Program-made: the position numbers and the translations under genes
Notes under the pieces: model-generated
What the model was told of the DNA's origin: nothing
Databases searched by the model: none
Seen by the model: only the letters and a program-made list of their open reading frames with translations
Part shown: positions 43,876 through 52,865 of the stretch, in pieces
How the letters are laid out: each line of letters starts with the position of its first letter
Numbering within the stretch: position 1 is the first letter of the stretch
Assembly: GCA_024304985.1 (NCBI GenBank)
Contig: JAMWZC010000003.1
Coordinates: forward strand, 456,611 to 520,610
Direction of reading: 5' to 3'
Length of the DNA stretch: 64,000 nucleotides
DNA from: Paracoccaceae bacterium
GTDB lineage: Bacteria; Pseudomonadota; Alphaproteobacteria; Rhodobacterales; Rhodobacteraceae

Positions 43876-45068
43876 CACGGTGCCTCCATCACGGGTTTGC
43901 CGCCGCGCCCGGTCACGCGCCCGCCCTTGACGGTCAACTGGACAGGTCCGCCCATCGCCACCGCCTCGGCCAAAGTGCGGCCGGGCAGCAGGGCCAGATC
44001 GGCGGGGTTGCCCACGGCCAGTCGGTGATCCATGACACCCATCACGGCGGCGCCACCCGTGGTGACCAGATCCAGCGCCAGCGCCAGATCGGCATCGGCG
44101 CGCAGGTTGTTCTTCTGTGCCACGATCCGCGCCCGATCCAGCATGTCGGGGCGGTTCCACGGGTTCCATGTGTCCAGAACGCCGTCGCAGCCCGCCCCCA
44201 TGCGCAGCCCCGCGCCACGCACCCGTTTGAGGTTGGGCACCTCGCGCGAGGGCGCACCCGTGGTCAGGATCGCGACATCCTGTTCGGCCAGTTCGGCCAG
44301 CAGCACCTCGACCCGGTTCCAGTCGGGCATGCCAAGGCAGAAGGCGTGGCTGACCGCGACCTTGCCCTTCATCCCCAGCGCGGCCGTGCGTTCAAGGATC
44401 AGTTCCAGCGAAAAGGCCCCCATGTCACCGGGTTCGTGCAGGTGGATGTCGATCCCGCGCCCATGTTTGTCGGCCAGGGCGAAGATTGCATCCAGATGGC
44501 CTTTCGGGTCGCGGTCGATCCCGCAGGGGTCAAGGCCGCCCACCAGATCGGCCCCCATGGCCATGGCCTCGTCCAGCAGTTCCAGCGTGCCGGGGCGGAT
44601 CATCAGGCCGGATTGGGGGAAAGCCACGATCTCGATCTCGACCACGCCGCGCAGGGTGTCGCGGGTTTTCAGGACACCCTCCAGCACGGAGAGGCCATTA
44701 TCCGTGTCCACGTCCACATGGCTGCGGATATGGGTGGTGCCGTTGCCCACCAGTGCCAGCGCATGCCGCATGGATTGCCGCGCGGGATCGAGGCCCAGTT
44801 CGCGCCGCGCGCGGCGTTCGTTGTTGATCATGGAACGGAGGTCGGTGCCGACGGCGTTCTCATACCAGCCCATGCCCATCACCGTCTTGTCCAGATGGGT
44901 ATGCGCCTCGACCAGACCGGGGGTGGCGATGGCCCCGCCTGCATCCTCGGTCGCGATGCCGGGCGCTGTGATCCCGGACGCGATTTCGGCAATCCGGCCG
45001 CCCCGGATCAGCAGGTCAGTGGCGGGCGCGCCCATGGGGCGCAGGTTGCGGATCAGCAGGTCAGTCAT
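43875..45068 (-). CDS. Cytosine deaminase-like amidohydrolase
   Basis: A 397-residue amidohydrolase with EAHTHLDK (metal HxH), HIRSHVDVD, DIHLHEPGD, VSHAFCLG and GCDGVLDTWNPWN, the set found in cytosine deaminase/isopropylammelide hydrolase proteins. It should deaminate or hydrolyse a cyclic or N-substituted amide or amidine. Start 45068 overlaps the racemase stop as ATGA. Being co-encoded with a hydantoin-type racemase and an Opp transporter hints at a ring-cleavage pathway for an N-heterocycle, not settled by sequence. Confidence 0.85.
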   Translation of the reverse strand: MTDLLIRNLRPMGAPATDLLIRGGRIAEIASGITAPGIATEDAGGAIATPGLVEAHTHLDKTVMGMGWYENAVGTDLRSMINNERRARRELGLDPARQSMRHALALVGNGTTHIRSHVDVDTDNGLSVLEGVLKTRDTLRGVVEIEIVAFPQSGLMIRPGTLELLDEAMAMGADLVGGLDPCGIDRDPKGHLDAIFALADKHGRGIDIHLHEPGDMGAFSLELILERTAALGMKGKVAVSHAFCLGMPDWNRVEVLLAELAEQDVAILTTGAPSREVPNLKRVRGAGLRMGAGCDGVLDTWNPWNRPDMLDRARIVAQKNNLRADADLALALDLVTTGGAAVMGVMDHRLAVGNPADLALLPGRTLAEAVAMGGPVQLTVKGGRVTGRGGKPVMEAP

Positions 45069-45793
45069 GCGGCCTCCGGGGCGAAGCCCCCTGTCTTGAC
45101 GCGCGGCCAGGCATAGCCGCCCAGTTTCGATGTGCGATAGCCCATGCCGACCAGCGCCTCGGCCTGCCGGACGGCGGCTGTGACGCCGTCGATCACCAGA
45201 ACGCCGGTGTCTTGCGACAGACGCTCGCATAGTTCGGCCATCCCGGCGCAGCCCAGCACAACCGCTTCGGCCCCGTCCTGCGCGCGGGCGGCGCGGATTT
45301 CGGCGGCGATCAGGCGTTCGGCGCAGACCGGGTCCTCGTCCAGTGCCAGAACGGGCAGGTCGATGGCGCGCACGCGGCGGCAACGCCGCCCGGCACCATA
45401 GGCATCGGCCAGATCCTCGATGATCGGGACAGAGCGCGGCAGGGTCGTGACCACCGAAAAGCGCGCGGACAGCGTCATGGCGACGCTGATCGCCGCCTGA
45501 CAGAGGCCCAGCACCGGACCTGCGGCCACTTCGCGCGCCGCATCAAGGCCAGGATCGTCGAAACAGGCAATGACGTGCGCGGCGGCCCCGCGCGCTTCGG
45601 CGGCGCGAATGGCGGCCAGCATGGCAGGCACGGCCAGCGCCTCATCGGCATAGCCTTCGATCGAGGCAGGTGTGGCCCGGGCCGTCACAAGGTCGATCTT
45701 GGTACCGGGCGAGGCCACCCGCCGCGCCGCGCGTCCGATCTGGTCGGTCATCGCGGCGGTGGAGTTCGGATTGATGACATGGATCAGCATCAT
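45065..45793 (-). CDS. Aspartate/glutamate/hydantoin racemase family protein
   Basis: A 242-residue two-Cys racemase. The catalytic cysteines lie in IACFDDPGLDAARE and LGCAGMAEL, the motifs of hydantoin/allantoin racemases (HyuE-like), with an N-terminal INPNSTAAMTD. It would racemise a chiral hydantoin- or amide-type intermediate by deprotonation. The start at 45793 overlaps the preceding stop (ATGA); an ATG one codon later is equally usable. Confidence 0.88.
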   Translation of the reverse strand: MMLIHVINPNSTAAMTDQIGRAARRVASPGTKIDLVTARATPASIEGYADEALAVPAMLAAIRAAEARGAAAHVIACFDDPGLDAAREVAAGPVLGLCQAAISVAMTLSARFSVVTTLPRSVPIIEDLADAYGAGRRCRRVRAIDLPVLALDEDPVCAERLIAAEIRAARAQDGAEAVVLGCAGMAELCERLSQDTGVLVIDGVTAAVRQAEALVGMGYRTSKLGGYAWPRVKTGGFAPEAA

Positions 45794-46446
45794 CGTGCCT
45801 TTGCTGTCTTTGGGGTCAGTTGCGCCGCTTCCCAGGTCGCCGCTTCCGCAGGTTTCAACAACTCGAACTGTCGATCCGCGACGATGTAATTGTCCGCATG
45901 CAGCCGCGCGATGGGTTGATAGACATCCGGGTTCACATAGCGGCCCTGCGCGTCCATGCAGTCGTCGCGCACGGTCATTTCCACCACTTCGCCCAGAATG
46001 ATGGCGCGGGACGGAAAGTCGATGATCCGTTCGACCCGACATTCCATCGCGCAGGGGGTGCGCGTGATGTAATGGGCGTCAATCTGGCGGCAGGGCGCGG
46101 TGTCCAGTCCGGCAAAGGCAGGCTCATCCACATCGGGGGCGAAATTGACCCCGCAGAGGATCATCGCCTCGGCCAGTTCCATATCCACCATGTTGACGCA
46201 GAATTGCGAGCTGCGGCGGATATTGACCAGCGTGTCCTTCTCTTGCCCGTCGCCGCGCGTCTGCACGCCAAGGATCACGATGGGTGGGTCTTGCGAAAAG
46301 ACGTTGAAGAAGCTCATCGGGGCGGCGTTGCTGTGCCCGCCTTCGGACCGCGTGGTGACCAGCGCGATGGGGCGCGGGCCGACGAAATTCGTCAGCAGGC
46401 GGTAGCGGTCCTGCGGGGGCAGTTGAGTGAAATCGAACTCCATCAT
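45790..46446 (-). CDS. Flavin reductase-like (DIM6/NTAB) domain protein
   Basis: A 218-residue FMN-binding split-barrel protein (NFVGPRPIALVTTRSEGGHSNAAPMSFF, VNIRRSSQFCVNMV). Members reduce flavin for two-component monooxygenases or act as FMN oxidoreductases. No partner monooxygenase is encoded nearby. Start 46446 overlaps the OppF-like gene stop (ATGATGA); an ATG one codon later is possible. It is embedded in the transporter-hydrolase operon. Confidence 0.87.
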   Translation of the reverse strand: MMEFDFTQLPPQDRYRLLTNFVGPRPIALVTTRSEGGHSNAAPMSFFNVFSQDPPIVILGVQTRGDGQEKDTLVNIRRSSQFCVNMVDMELAEAMILCGVNFAPDVDEPAFAGLDTAPCRQIDAHYITRTPCAMECRVERIIDFPSRAIILGEVVEMTVRDDCMDAQGRYVNPDVYQPIARLHADNYIVADRQFELLKPAEAATWEAAQLTPKTAKAR

Positions 46447-47462
46447 CCGGCCTTTCTGAGTGGCATGGGGTCGGTGCGCCCCTCCTGCACGGCATGGCAC
46501 CGCACCTGGCTGTCGCCATGGGCGCGAAAAACAGGAGCCTCGGCCCGGCAGCGCTCATTGGCAAGGGGGCAGCGCGGGTGGAAATGGCATCCCGAAGGTG
46601 GCGTGATGGGGTTGGGCACCTCGCCCGCCGGGCGGTCCATGTCGCGATGCGCCATGGTGATGTCCGGCACCGTGTCCAGCAAGAGCCGCGTATAGGGATG
46701 CTGGGGTGCCGCGAAGATGCGGTCCGCCGGGGCCAGTTCCACCAGACGGCCCAGATACATGACCCCGATCTGGTCCGAGATGTAATTGACCACCGCCAGA
46801 TCATGGCTGATGAAAAGATAGGTCAGGCCCAGCTCGCGCTGCAATTCCCGCATCAGGTTCAGGATCTGCGCCTGCACCGACACATCAAGGGCCGAGGTCG
46901 GCTCGTCGCAGACCAGAAACTCGGGCTTGGTGGAAATCGCCCGCGCGATGGAAATGCGCTGCCGCTGGCCGCCCGAGAATTCGTGCGGGAACTTCTCGCC
47001 GTCTGCGGCGGACAGGCCCACGAATTCCAGCAGGCGGTCCACCTCCTTGCGGCGCGCCACCGGGTCGGGATGGGTGCCGAAGCTTTTCATCGGCTCGCCG
47101 ATGATGCGCGCCACGCGCCAGCGCGGGTTGAGGCTGGCATAGGGGTCTTGAAATATCATCTGCATCCGGCGGCGCACCGCAGGGGGCTGACCTGCGCGCG
47201 TGCCGGCCAATTCGTGACCGTCAAAGCGGATGCTGCCTGCCGATGGTTGCGTCAGCCCCATCAGCAATTTGGCCACGGTGGATTTGCCGCAACCGGATTC
47301 CCCCACAAGGCTGAGCGTGGTGCCGCGCGGAATGGTGAAATCGACACCATCGACCGCATGCACATATTTGCGCCCGCCGCCCTGCGTAAGCCGGGTCAGG
47401 AAGGGTTGGGACAGATCGAAGGTCTTTTTCAGACCGGTGACAGTCAGGATCGGATCGGTCAT
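46443..47462 (-). CDS. Oligopeptide-type ABC transporter ATPase (OppF/DppF-like)
   Basis: A 339-residue ATPase with Walker A GESGCGKS, signature FSGGQRQRISIARA, Walker B FLVCDEPTSALDVSVQAQ, and the C-terminal Opp/Dpp extension containing the cysteine motif CHFHPRCPLANERC. Start 47462 follows GGAGG and overlaps the OppD-like stop. It pairs with the ATPase at 47459-48427. Confidence 0.92.
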   Translation of the reverse strand: MTDPILTVTGLKKTFDLSQPFLTRLTQGGGRKYVHAVDGVDFTIPRGTTLSLVGESGCGKSTVAKLLMGLTQPSAGSIRFDGHELAGTRAGQPPAVRRRMQMIFQDPYASLNPRWRVARIIGEPMKSFGTHPDPVARRKEVDRLLEFVGLSAADGEKFPHEFSGGQRQRISIARAISTKPEFLVCDEPTSALDVSVQAQILNLMRELQRELGLTYLFISHDLAVVNYISDQIGVMYLGRLVELAPADRIFAAPQHPYTRLLLDTVPDITMAHRDMDRPAGEVPNPITPPSGCHFHPRCPLANERCRAEAPVFRAHGDSQVRCHAVQEGRTDPMPLRKAG

Positions 47463-48427
47463 GCGGGAACCTCCTCGGACAGATGGCAGGCGACGGACCT
47501 TGTGGCATGGCCTGTCAGGTCGGGGCGAGTTTGCCCGCAAATCTCGATGCGCACCGGGCAGCGCGGGGCAAAGGCGCAACCGGCAGGGCGCGCATGGGGG
47601 CGCGGCATCGCGCCTTCGATCTGCGGCAGCACATCGGGGCGCGCGCCGATCCGCGGGATCGAGGCCATGAGACCGCGCGTATAGGGGTGGCGCGGCGCGG
47701 TCAGCACCTCGGCCACCGGGCCCACCTCGACGATGCGGCCCGCATACATCACGGCGACACGATCTGCGGTTTCGGCAATCACGCCCATGTCATGGGTGAC
47801 GAGGATGACCGCCACGCCGGTTTCGCGTGCCAGTTTGCGCAGAAGCGCGATGATCTGCGCCTGCACACTAACATCCAGCGCGGTCGTGGGTTCATCCGCA
47901 ATCACCAGACGCGGCTCGGCGCACAAGGCCAGCGCGATGACCACACGCTGCCGCATCCCGCCGGAATATTGATGCGGATAAGTGTCGATCCGCGCCTCGG
48001 GGGCGGGGATGCCGACGCGGCGCAGCCAGTCGATGGCGCGGGCGCGGGCCTCGTCCTTGGACAGTTTCAGATGGGTCTGGATCGTCTCGATCAGCTGCTC
48101 GCCCACGGTCAGCACGGGGTTGAGGCTGGTCAGCGGGTCCTGAAAGATCGCCCCGATCCGCCGCCCGCGGATGCGGCGCATCTCATCGGGGCGCAGGGTG
48201 TCGATGCGCTGGCCTTCCAGCCGGATCTCGCCCGCGGCGATGCGGCCGGGGGGTTCGATCAGTCCGATGATGGCGGCCCCGGTCATGGATTTGCCGGCAC
48301 CGGATTCGCCCACCATCCCCAGGATCTCGCCGGGTGAGACGCTCAGGCTTACATCCTCGATCGCGTTGACGGTGCCGCTGCGACCGGGAAAGGCCACGGT
48401 CAGATTTTCGACGGTCAGAAGGGTCAT
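47459..48427 (-). CDS. Oligopeptide-type ABC transporter ATPase (OppD/DppD-like)
   Basis: A 322-residue ATPase with Walker A GESGAGKS, signature YSGGMRQRVVIALAL, Walker B LVIADEPTTALDVSVQAQ and the C-terminal CAFAPRCPVRIEIC motif of the OppD group. It is five bases after the permease gene and overlaps the OppF-like gene by four. Confidence 0.92.
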   Translation of the reverse strand: MTLLTVENLTVAFPGRSGTVNAIEDVSLSVSPGEILGMVGESGAGKSMTGAAIIGLIEPPGRIAAGEIRLEGQRIDTLRPDEMRRIRGRRIGAIFQDPLTSLNPVLTVGEQLIETIQTHLKLSKDEARARAIDWLRRVGIPAPEARIDTYPHQYSGGMRQRVVIALALCAEPRLVIADEPTTALDVSVQAQIIALLRKLARETGVAVILVTHDMGVIAETADRVAVMYAGRIVEVGPVAEVLTAPRHPYTRGLMASIPRIGARPDVLPQIEGAMPRPHARPAGCAFAPRCPVRIEICGQTRPDLTGHATRSVACHLSEEVPA

Positions 48428-48432
48428 GGCGC

Positions 48433-49374
48433 TTACCTCAGTTTGGGGTTCAGGGCGTCGCGCAGCCAGTCACCCAGAAGGTTGACCGCCAGCACAAGGG
48501 CCACCAGCACGACGGAGGGGAAGATGACGACCCACCAGATGCCCGAGAACAGGTATTCGTTGCCGATGCGGATCAGCGTGCCAAGGCTGGGCTGGGTCGC
48601 GGGCATGCCCACGCCAAGGAAGGACAGCGTCGCCTCGGTCAGCACGGCCATGCCAAGGTTGATCGTGGCGATGACAAGCACCGGGCCAAGCACGTTGGGC
48701 AGGATGTGTTGCAGCATGATGCCCATGCCCGACACGCCGTTGATGCGCGCGGCCTGCACATATTCCTTCTGCCGCTCGACCATGGTCGAGCCGCGCACGG
48801 TGCGGGCATATTGCACCCAGTTGGTCAGGCCGATGGCCAGGATCAGCACCCAGATCGCCGCATCCGCGTGGCGTTCAGGCGGCAGCACGCCGCGTGCGAT
48901 GCCGTTGACGAGCAGCGCCACAAGAATGGCCGGGAAACTCAGCAGGATGTCGGCCACCCGCATGATGGCCCCGTCGACCATGCCGCCCACGAACCCGCCC
49001 AGAAGACCCAGCGAGATGCCCACGACCGCCGCCAGCGCCACGCTGGCAAAGCCCACGATCAGCGACAGGCGCAGACCATAGAGGATCGAGGAATACAGAT
49101 CGCGCGCCTGTTCATCCGTGCCCAGAAAATAGCGCGGATCGCCGCCTTCGATCCAAGCGGGAGGCAATTCGCTGTCCAGCAGGAAGAGTTGCGAAATGTC
49201 ATAGGGGTTCTGCGTTGCCAGCAGCGGCGCGAACAATGCGGCGGCGAAGAGGATCAGGATCAGCACGCTTGAGATGCGCGCGGTCCAGGAGCGGCGGAAG
49301 TTCCACGCCACATCGCTGTTCCACAGACGGGTCAGCGCCGAGGGGGTGGTCTTGATCTGAGTGGTGTCGGTCAT
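48433..49374 (-). CDS. Oligopeptide-type ABC transporter permease (OppC/DppC-like)
   Basis: A 313-residue inner-membrane permease with the N-terminal Opp-C segment, YFLGTDEQARDLYSSILYGLR and the EAA loop region (VQAARINGVSGMGIMLQHILPN). Start 49374 follows GGAGG. The LGTDEQARD segment corresponds to the LGTDxxGRD motif with a changed Gly. Confidence 0.92.
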   Translation of the reverse strand: MTDTTQIKTTPSALTRLWNSDVAWNFRRSWTARISSVLILILFAAALFAPLLATQNPYDISQLFLLDSELPPAWIEGGDPRYFLGTDEQARDLYSSILYGLRLSLIVGFASVALAAVVGISLGLLGGFVGGMVDGAIMRVADILLSFPAILVALLVNGIARGVLPPERHADAAIWVLILAIGLTNWVQYARTVRGSTMVERQKEYVQAARINGVSGMGIMLQHILPNVLGPVLVIATINLGMAVLTEATLSFLGVGMPATQPSLGTLIRIGNEYLFSGIWWVVIFPSVVLVALVLAVNLLGDWLRDALNPKLR

Positions 49375-49390
49375 GGCGTCCTCCGGCAGG

Positions 49391-50374
49391 TCAATGGGCC
49401 GCCCGCGCGCCCTCGACCCGCAGACGCGGGTCCAGCACGGCATAGAGCAGATCGACAGTTGTGTTGATGATCACGAAGATCAGGCTGACCAGCACCAGAT
49501 AGGCGGCCATCACGGGCACATCGCCAAAGCTGACGGCCTGAATGAACAGCGCCCCCATGCCCGGCCACTGGAAGACGGTTTCGGTGATGATGGCAAAGGC
49601 GATCAGCCCACCCAGTTGCAGCCCGAAGATGGTGATCACGGGAATCAGCGTGTTCTTCAACGCGTGGTGGAAATGGATGGAGCGGTTGGTCAGGCCCCGC
49701 GCCTTGGCGAACTTGATGTAGTCGGTGCGCAGCACCTCCATCATCTCGGCACGGACCAGCCGCATGATCAAGGTCAACTGGAAGAGGCAGAGCATCACGG
49801 AGGGCAGGATCAGCGCCTTGAGGCCCGAGAGCGTCAGGAAACCAGTGGACCACCAGCCGACATCGACCACCGTGCCCCGTCCGAAGGAGGGCAGCCAGCC
49901 CAGCCAAACCGAGAAGACAAGGATCAGCAGGATACCCGTCACGAACGTCGGCAGCGAGATCCCGACCAGTGACATGAGTTGCAGCGCCTGCGTTGAAAAG
50001 CTGTGCGGCCTGAGCGCGGTCAGGATACCCAAGGGGATGCCCAGCACCAGCGACAGCCCGGCTGCCACAAGCACCAGTTCCGCCGTGGCCGGGAACCGCT
50101 CCGCCAGCAGGGTCGAAACCGGCCGCGCGTTGCGCCATGACAGGCCGAAATCCCCGGTGGCGGCACGGGCGACGAAGCGGCCGTACTGGACGTAAAGCGG
50201 CTGATCCAGACCAAGACGTTCGCGCACGGCGTCACGTTCCTCGGTCGTGGCCGTCTCGGCCACCATGGAATTGACCGGATCACCCATGAAACGGAACATC
50301 ATGAAAGCGATCAGCGCGACGGCCAGCATCACGAAAACCGACTGGATGATCCGGCGGATCAGGAAACCAAGCAT
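49391..50374 (-). CDS. Oligopeptide-type ABC transporter permease (OppB/DppB-like)
   Basis: A 327-residue inner-membrane permease with RRIIQSVFVMLAVALIAF, LGLDQPLYVQYGRF and the EAA loop YIKFAKARGLTNRSIHFHHALKN, all standard for DppB/OppB. GGGAGGTTCCGCA precedes the start. A strong hairpin separates it from the binding-protein gene upstream. Confidence 0.92.
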   Translation of the reverse strand: MLGFLIRRIIQSVFVMLAVALIAFMMFRFMGDPVNSMVAETATTEERDAVRERLGLDQPLYVQYGRFVARAATGDFGLSWRNARPVSTLLAERFPATAELVLVAAGLSLVLGIPLGILTALRPHSFSTQALQLMSLVGISLPTFVTGILLILVFSVWLGWLPSFGRGTVVDVGWWSTGFLTLSGLKALILPSVMLCLFQLTLIMRLVRAEMMEVLRTDYIKFAKARGLTNRSIHFHHALKNTLIPVITIFGLQLGGLIAFAIITETVFQWPGMGALFIQAVSFGDVPVMAAYLVLVSLIFVIINTTVDLLYAVLDPRLRVEGARAAH

Positions 50375-50400
50375 TGCGGAACCTCCCTTGAATCGTGGCA

Positions 50401-50423
50401 GGCAGGGGGGATCACCCCCTGCC
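50401..50423 (-). other. Hairpin between the Opp-type binding-protein and permease genes
   Basis: GGCAGGGGG (50401-50409) pairs perfectly with CCCCCTGCC (50415-50423) around a 5-base loop. It lies between the binding-protein stop at 50432 and the permease start at 50374, with no T-run, so partial termination or mRNA 3'-end protection is likely. Confidence 0.6.
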
Positions 50424-50431
50424 CGTCCGGA

Positions 50432-51997
50432 TCATTTGGTGACGCGCGCATACCACAGGCGCACAAGGTCATCGGCGGCCTGCGGCACCTCGACCGTGTC
50501 GCGTGCGGCCCATGACAGCGGCTGCTGGTGCAGCGGCAGCCATGCGATGTCGTCCTTGGCCAGCATCAGCGCCTCGATCATCATGGCGTTGCGCTTTTCG
50601 GGATCGACCTCGGTCGCCACGGCCTTTGTCAGCTCGTCCACGCGCGGGTTGGAATAGCCCGCAGGGGTGAAGGTGCCGTATTCGCCGCCCGGCGTCGCCA
50701 GCATCGCCGACAGGACCGAGAAACCATCCAGCATCGGCAGGGTGGCCCAGCCCAGCATGAAGACATCCACCTGACGGTTATCGACCTTCTGGAAATGCAT
50801 CTGGCGCGGTTCGGTCACCAGACGTGGCTCCAGCCCGGCCTGCGCCAGCATGGCGGCCATCGCCTGACAGATGCCCTCGTCATTCACATAGCGGTCATTG
50901 GGGCAGTTAAGGTTGAAGGCGAAGCCGTTCGGATAGCCCGCCTCGGCCAGCAAGGCCTTGGCGCGCTCGGGATCATAGGGCAGGCGCGCGTCCATGGCCT
51001 CGGTATAGCCGTTCACCTCGGGCGCGATCAGCGAGCCGGTGACACGCGACTTGCCGCGCATGATGCGGTCGCGGATCAGGTCCATGTTGATCGCATGATA
51101 GAGCGCCTGCCGCACGCGGATGTCTTTCAGCGGATTGCCGTCCACATTGCCGTCCACAAGGCTGTCACCCATGTTGATGCCCATCATGATGCTGCGCAGG
51201 CCGGGGTTTTGCAGCATCCGCACACCATCCGCCGCTTCGATCCGGTTGGCATCCTGAAGAGGGGCGGGTTCGATCAGGTCGATCTCGCCCGACAGCAGCG
51301 CTGCCACGCGGGTGGCGTCCGATCCGATGGGCGTGTGTTCGATCCGGGTCAGGTTGTGGACCGGCGTGTCCCACCATGCGTCATTGGCCACCAGCACGTT
51401 CAGCGCATCGGGGCGGCGGCTTTCCAGCTTGAACGGGCCGGTGCCGTTGGCGTTGTTGGTGGTATATCCTTCTTCGCCCTGACTGGCGTCGATGGGGGCC
51501 ACGGCGTTGTTCGCTTCAAGCCAGCCTTTGTCCAGAATGAAGATGTTGGTCAGGTAGTTGTTCAGCAGCGGGGTCGGCCCTTCAAGGATCAGATCGACGG
51601 TCAGATCGTCCACGATCTCGACCGCTTTCAGACCGGGCAGGTTGCCGCGCAGGGGCGATTTCGGATCGACCGCGCGCATCAGCGACACCTGCACGTCATC
51701 CGCGCCGAACGCCTCGCCGCCGTGGAAGGTCACGCCTTCGCGCAGGGTGAAACGCACGCGGGTCGGCTCGATCACCTCCCATGAGGTGGCCAGCGCGGGT
51801 TCGATCTTCAGATCGGCATCGTAGCGGACCAGCGGTTCATAAAGGTGATGGGTGAAGATGTTGGTGAAGCTGTCGGTGACAGCATGGGGGTCAAGCCCAT
51901 AGACGTCGCGCGCCGTGGCAAAGCGCAGGGTTTCGGCACTGGCCCCGGTGGCGAACAGGGTCGCGGCGGCGGCGGTCATCATGAGGTGGCGAAGCAT
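50432..51997 (-). CDS. ABC transporter substrate-binding protein, family 5 (peptide/nickel/opine type)
   Basis: A 521-residue periplasmic solute-binding protein with a signal peptide ending GASAE and family-5 blocks FATARDVYGLDPHAV, LREGVTFHGGEAFGADDV and VRQALYHAINMDLI. Family-5 proteins take peptides, opines, nickel chelates and other small compounds. It heads the minus-strand Opp-racemase-amidohydrolase operon and is divergent from the GntR regulator at 52179, with an operator between them. Confidence 0.92.
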   Translation of the reverse strand: MLRHLMMTAAAATLFATGASAETLRFATARDVYGLDPHAVTDSFTNIFTHHLYEPLVRYDADLKIEPALATSWEVIEPTRVRFTLREGVTFHGGEAFGADDVQVSLMRAVDPKSPLRGNLPGLKAVEIVDDLTVDLILEGPTPLLNNYLTNIFILDKGWLEANNAVAPIDASQGEEGYTTNNANGTGPFKLESRRPDALNVLVANDAWWDTPVHNLTRIEHTPIGSDATRVAALLSGEIDLIEPAPLQDANRIEAADGVRMLQNPGLRSIMMGINMGDSLVDGNVDGNPLKDIRVRQALYHAINMDLIRDRIMRGKSRVTGSLIAPEVNGYTEAMDARLPYDPERAKALLAEAGYPNGFAFNLNCPNDRYVNDEGICQAMAAMLAQAGLEPRLVTEPRQMHFQKVDNRQVDVFMLGWATLPMLDGFSVLSAMLATPGGEYGTFTPAGYSNPRVDELTKAVATEVDPEKRNAMMIEALMLAKDDIAWLPLHQQPLSWAARDTVEVPQAADDLVRLWYARVTK

Positions 51998-52082
51998 CGC
52001 AAGTCTCCCGTTGGTTTATGGCGCTGGCCGCATTGCACAGGCTGCATGGCCGCGATGCGTATATTGCAAACATACTGACTTC

Positions 52083-52098
52083 AAATTGTCTACAATTT
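52083..52098. promoter_or_regulatory. GntR/FCD-type operator
   Basis: AAATTGTCTACAATTT is a perfect 7-base inverted repeat with a 2-base centre. Its core TTGTCTACAA matches the T-x-GT-x2-AC-x-A pattern bound by FCD-subfamily GntR regulators. It lies between the divergent binding-protein (51997) and GntR (52179) starts. A weaker half-matching site, TTGTTGACTT, lies at 52120-52129. The whole spacer 51998-52178 is AT-rich. Confidence 0.7.
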
Positions 52099-52178
52099 TT
52101 TATTCTTGTGCTGACACTATTGTTGACTTAAATTTAGGCAGACCTGATTTTGCCTTTCAGGACGGGAGGATACCGCGC

Positions 52179-52865
52179 ATGAATCTGGCCGAGACGACGA
52201 CAGACGCCCCGCATGTCGAGATCTACAACCGCATCTGGCTGTCGATTGCCGAGCGCAAGCTGAAGCCCGGCACCCGACTCAAGGAAGAGCAACTGGCCGA
52301 GATCTTCTCGGTGAGTCGCGCCCGCGTCCGCCAAGCCTTGACCGCGCTGGAACATGACGGGCTGGTCACGCTGGTGCCCAATCGCGGTGCCTTCGTCTCG
52401 CAGCCTTCGATCGAGGAGGCGCGGGACATCTTCTTTGCGCGCCGCACCATCGAGACGCAGCTGGTGGCCCGGCTGTGCGAAGTGGTGACACCCGAGGCGA
52501 TTGCCCGGCTGGAAGCCCATGTCGCGCAGGAACGCGAGGCGCGGGCGGTGGGCGACACCAAGGCGACCGTGCGGCTGTCTGGCGCGTTTCACCTGCTGAT
52601 CGGGGAACTGGCCGGATCGCCCTATCTGTGGGATGTGCTGCGGGATCTGCTGTCGCGCACCTCGCTGATCATCGTGATGTATCAGACCCGCAGCCAGACT
52701 GATTGCGGCCCTGACGAACATGCCGAGATCGTGGAAGCTGTGGCAGGCGGCGACACCGCGCGCGCGCGGCATCTGATGAACCACCATATCGACCATCTGG
52801 AAGGGCAACTTGATCTGGAACAGGACACGCAGGAGCCCAGCGACCTGCGGGATCTGCTGGCATGA
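52179..52865 (+). CDS. GntR family regulator (FCD subfamily)
   Basis: A 228-residue regulator with an N-terminal winged helix (LKEEQLAEIFSVSRARVRQALTALEHDGLVTLVPNRGAFV) and an all-helical FCD ligand domain whose metal-binding His region is seen in FHLLIGELAGS and MNHHIDHLEGQ. Start 52179 is set by GGGAGGA at 52164-52170; longer in-frame extensions run through the promoter. It overlaps the following amidohydrolase by four bases. It very likely controls both this pair and the divergent Opp-hydrolase operon through the 52083 site. Confidence 0.9.
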   Translation: MNLAETTTDAPHVEIYNRIWLSIAERKLKPGTRLKEEQLAEIFSVSRARVRQALTALEHDGLVTLVPNRGAFVSQPSIEEARDIFFARRTIETQLVARLCEVVTPEAIARLEAHVAQEREARAVGDTKATVRLSGAFHLLIGELAGSPYLWDVLRDLLSRTSLIIVMYQTRSQTDCGPDEHAEIVEAVAGGDTARARHLMNHHIDHLEGQLDLEQDTQEPSDLRDLLA

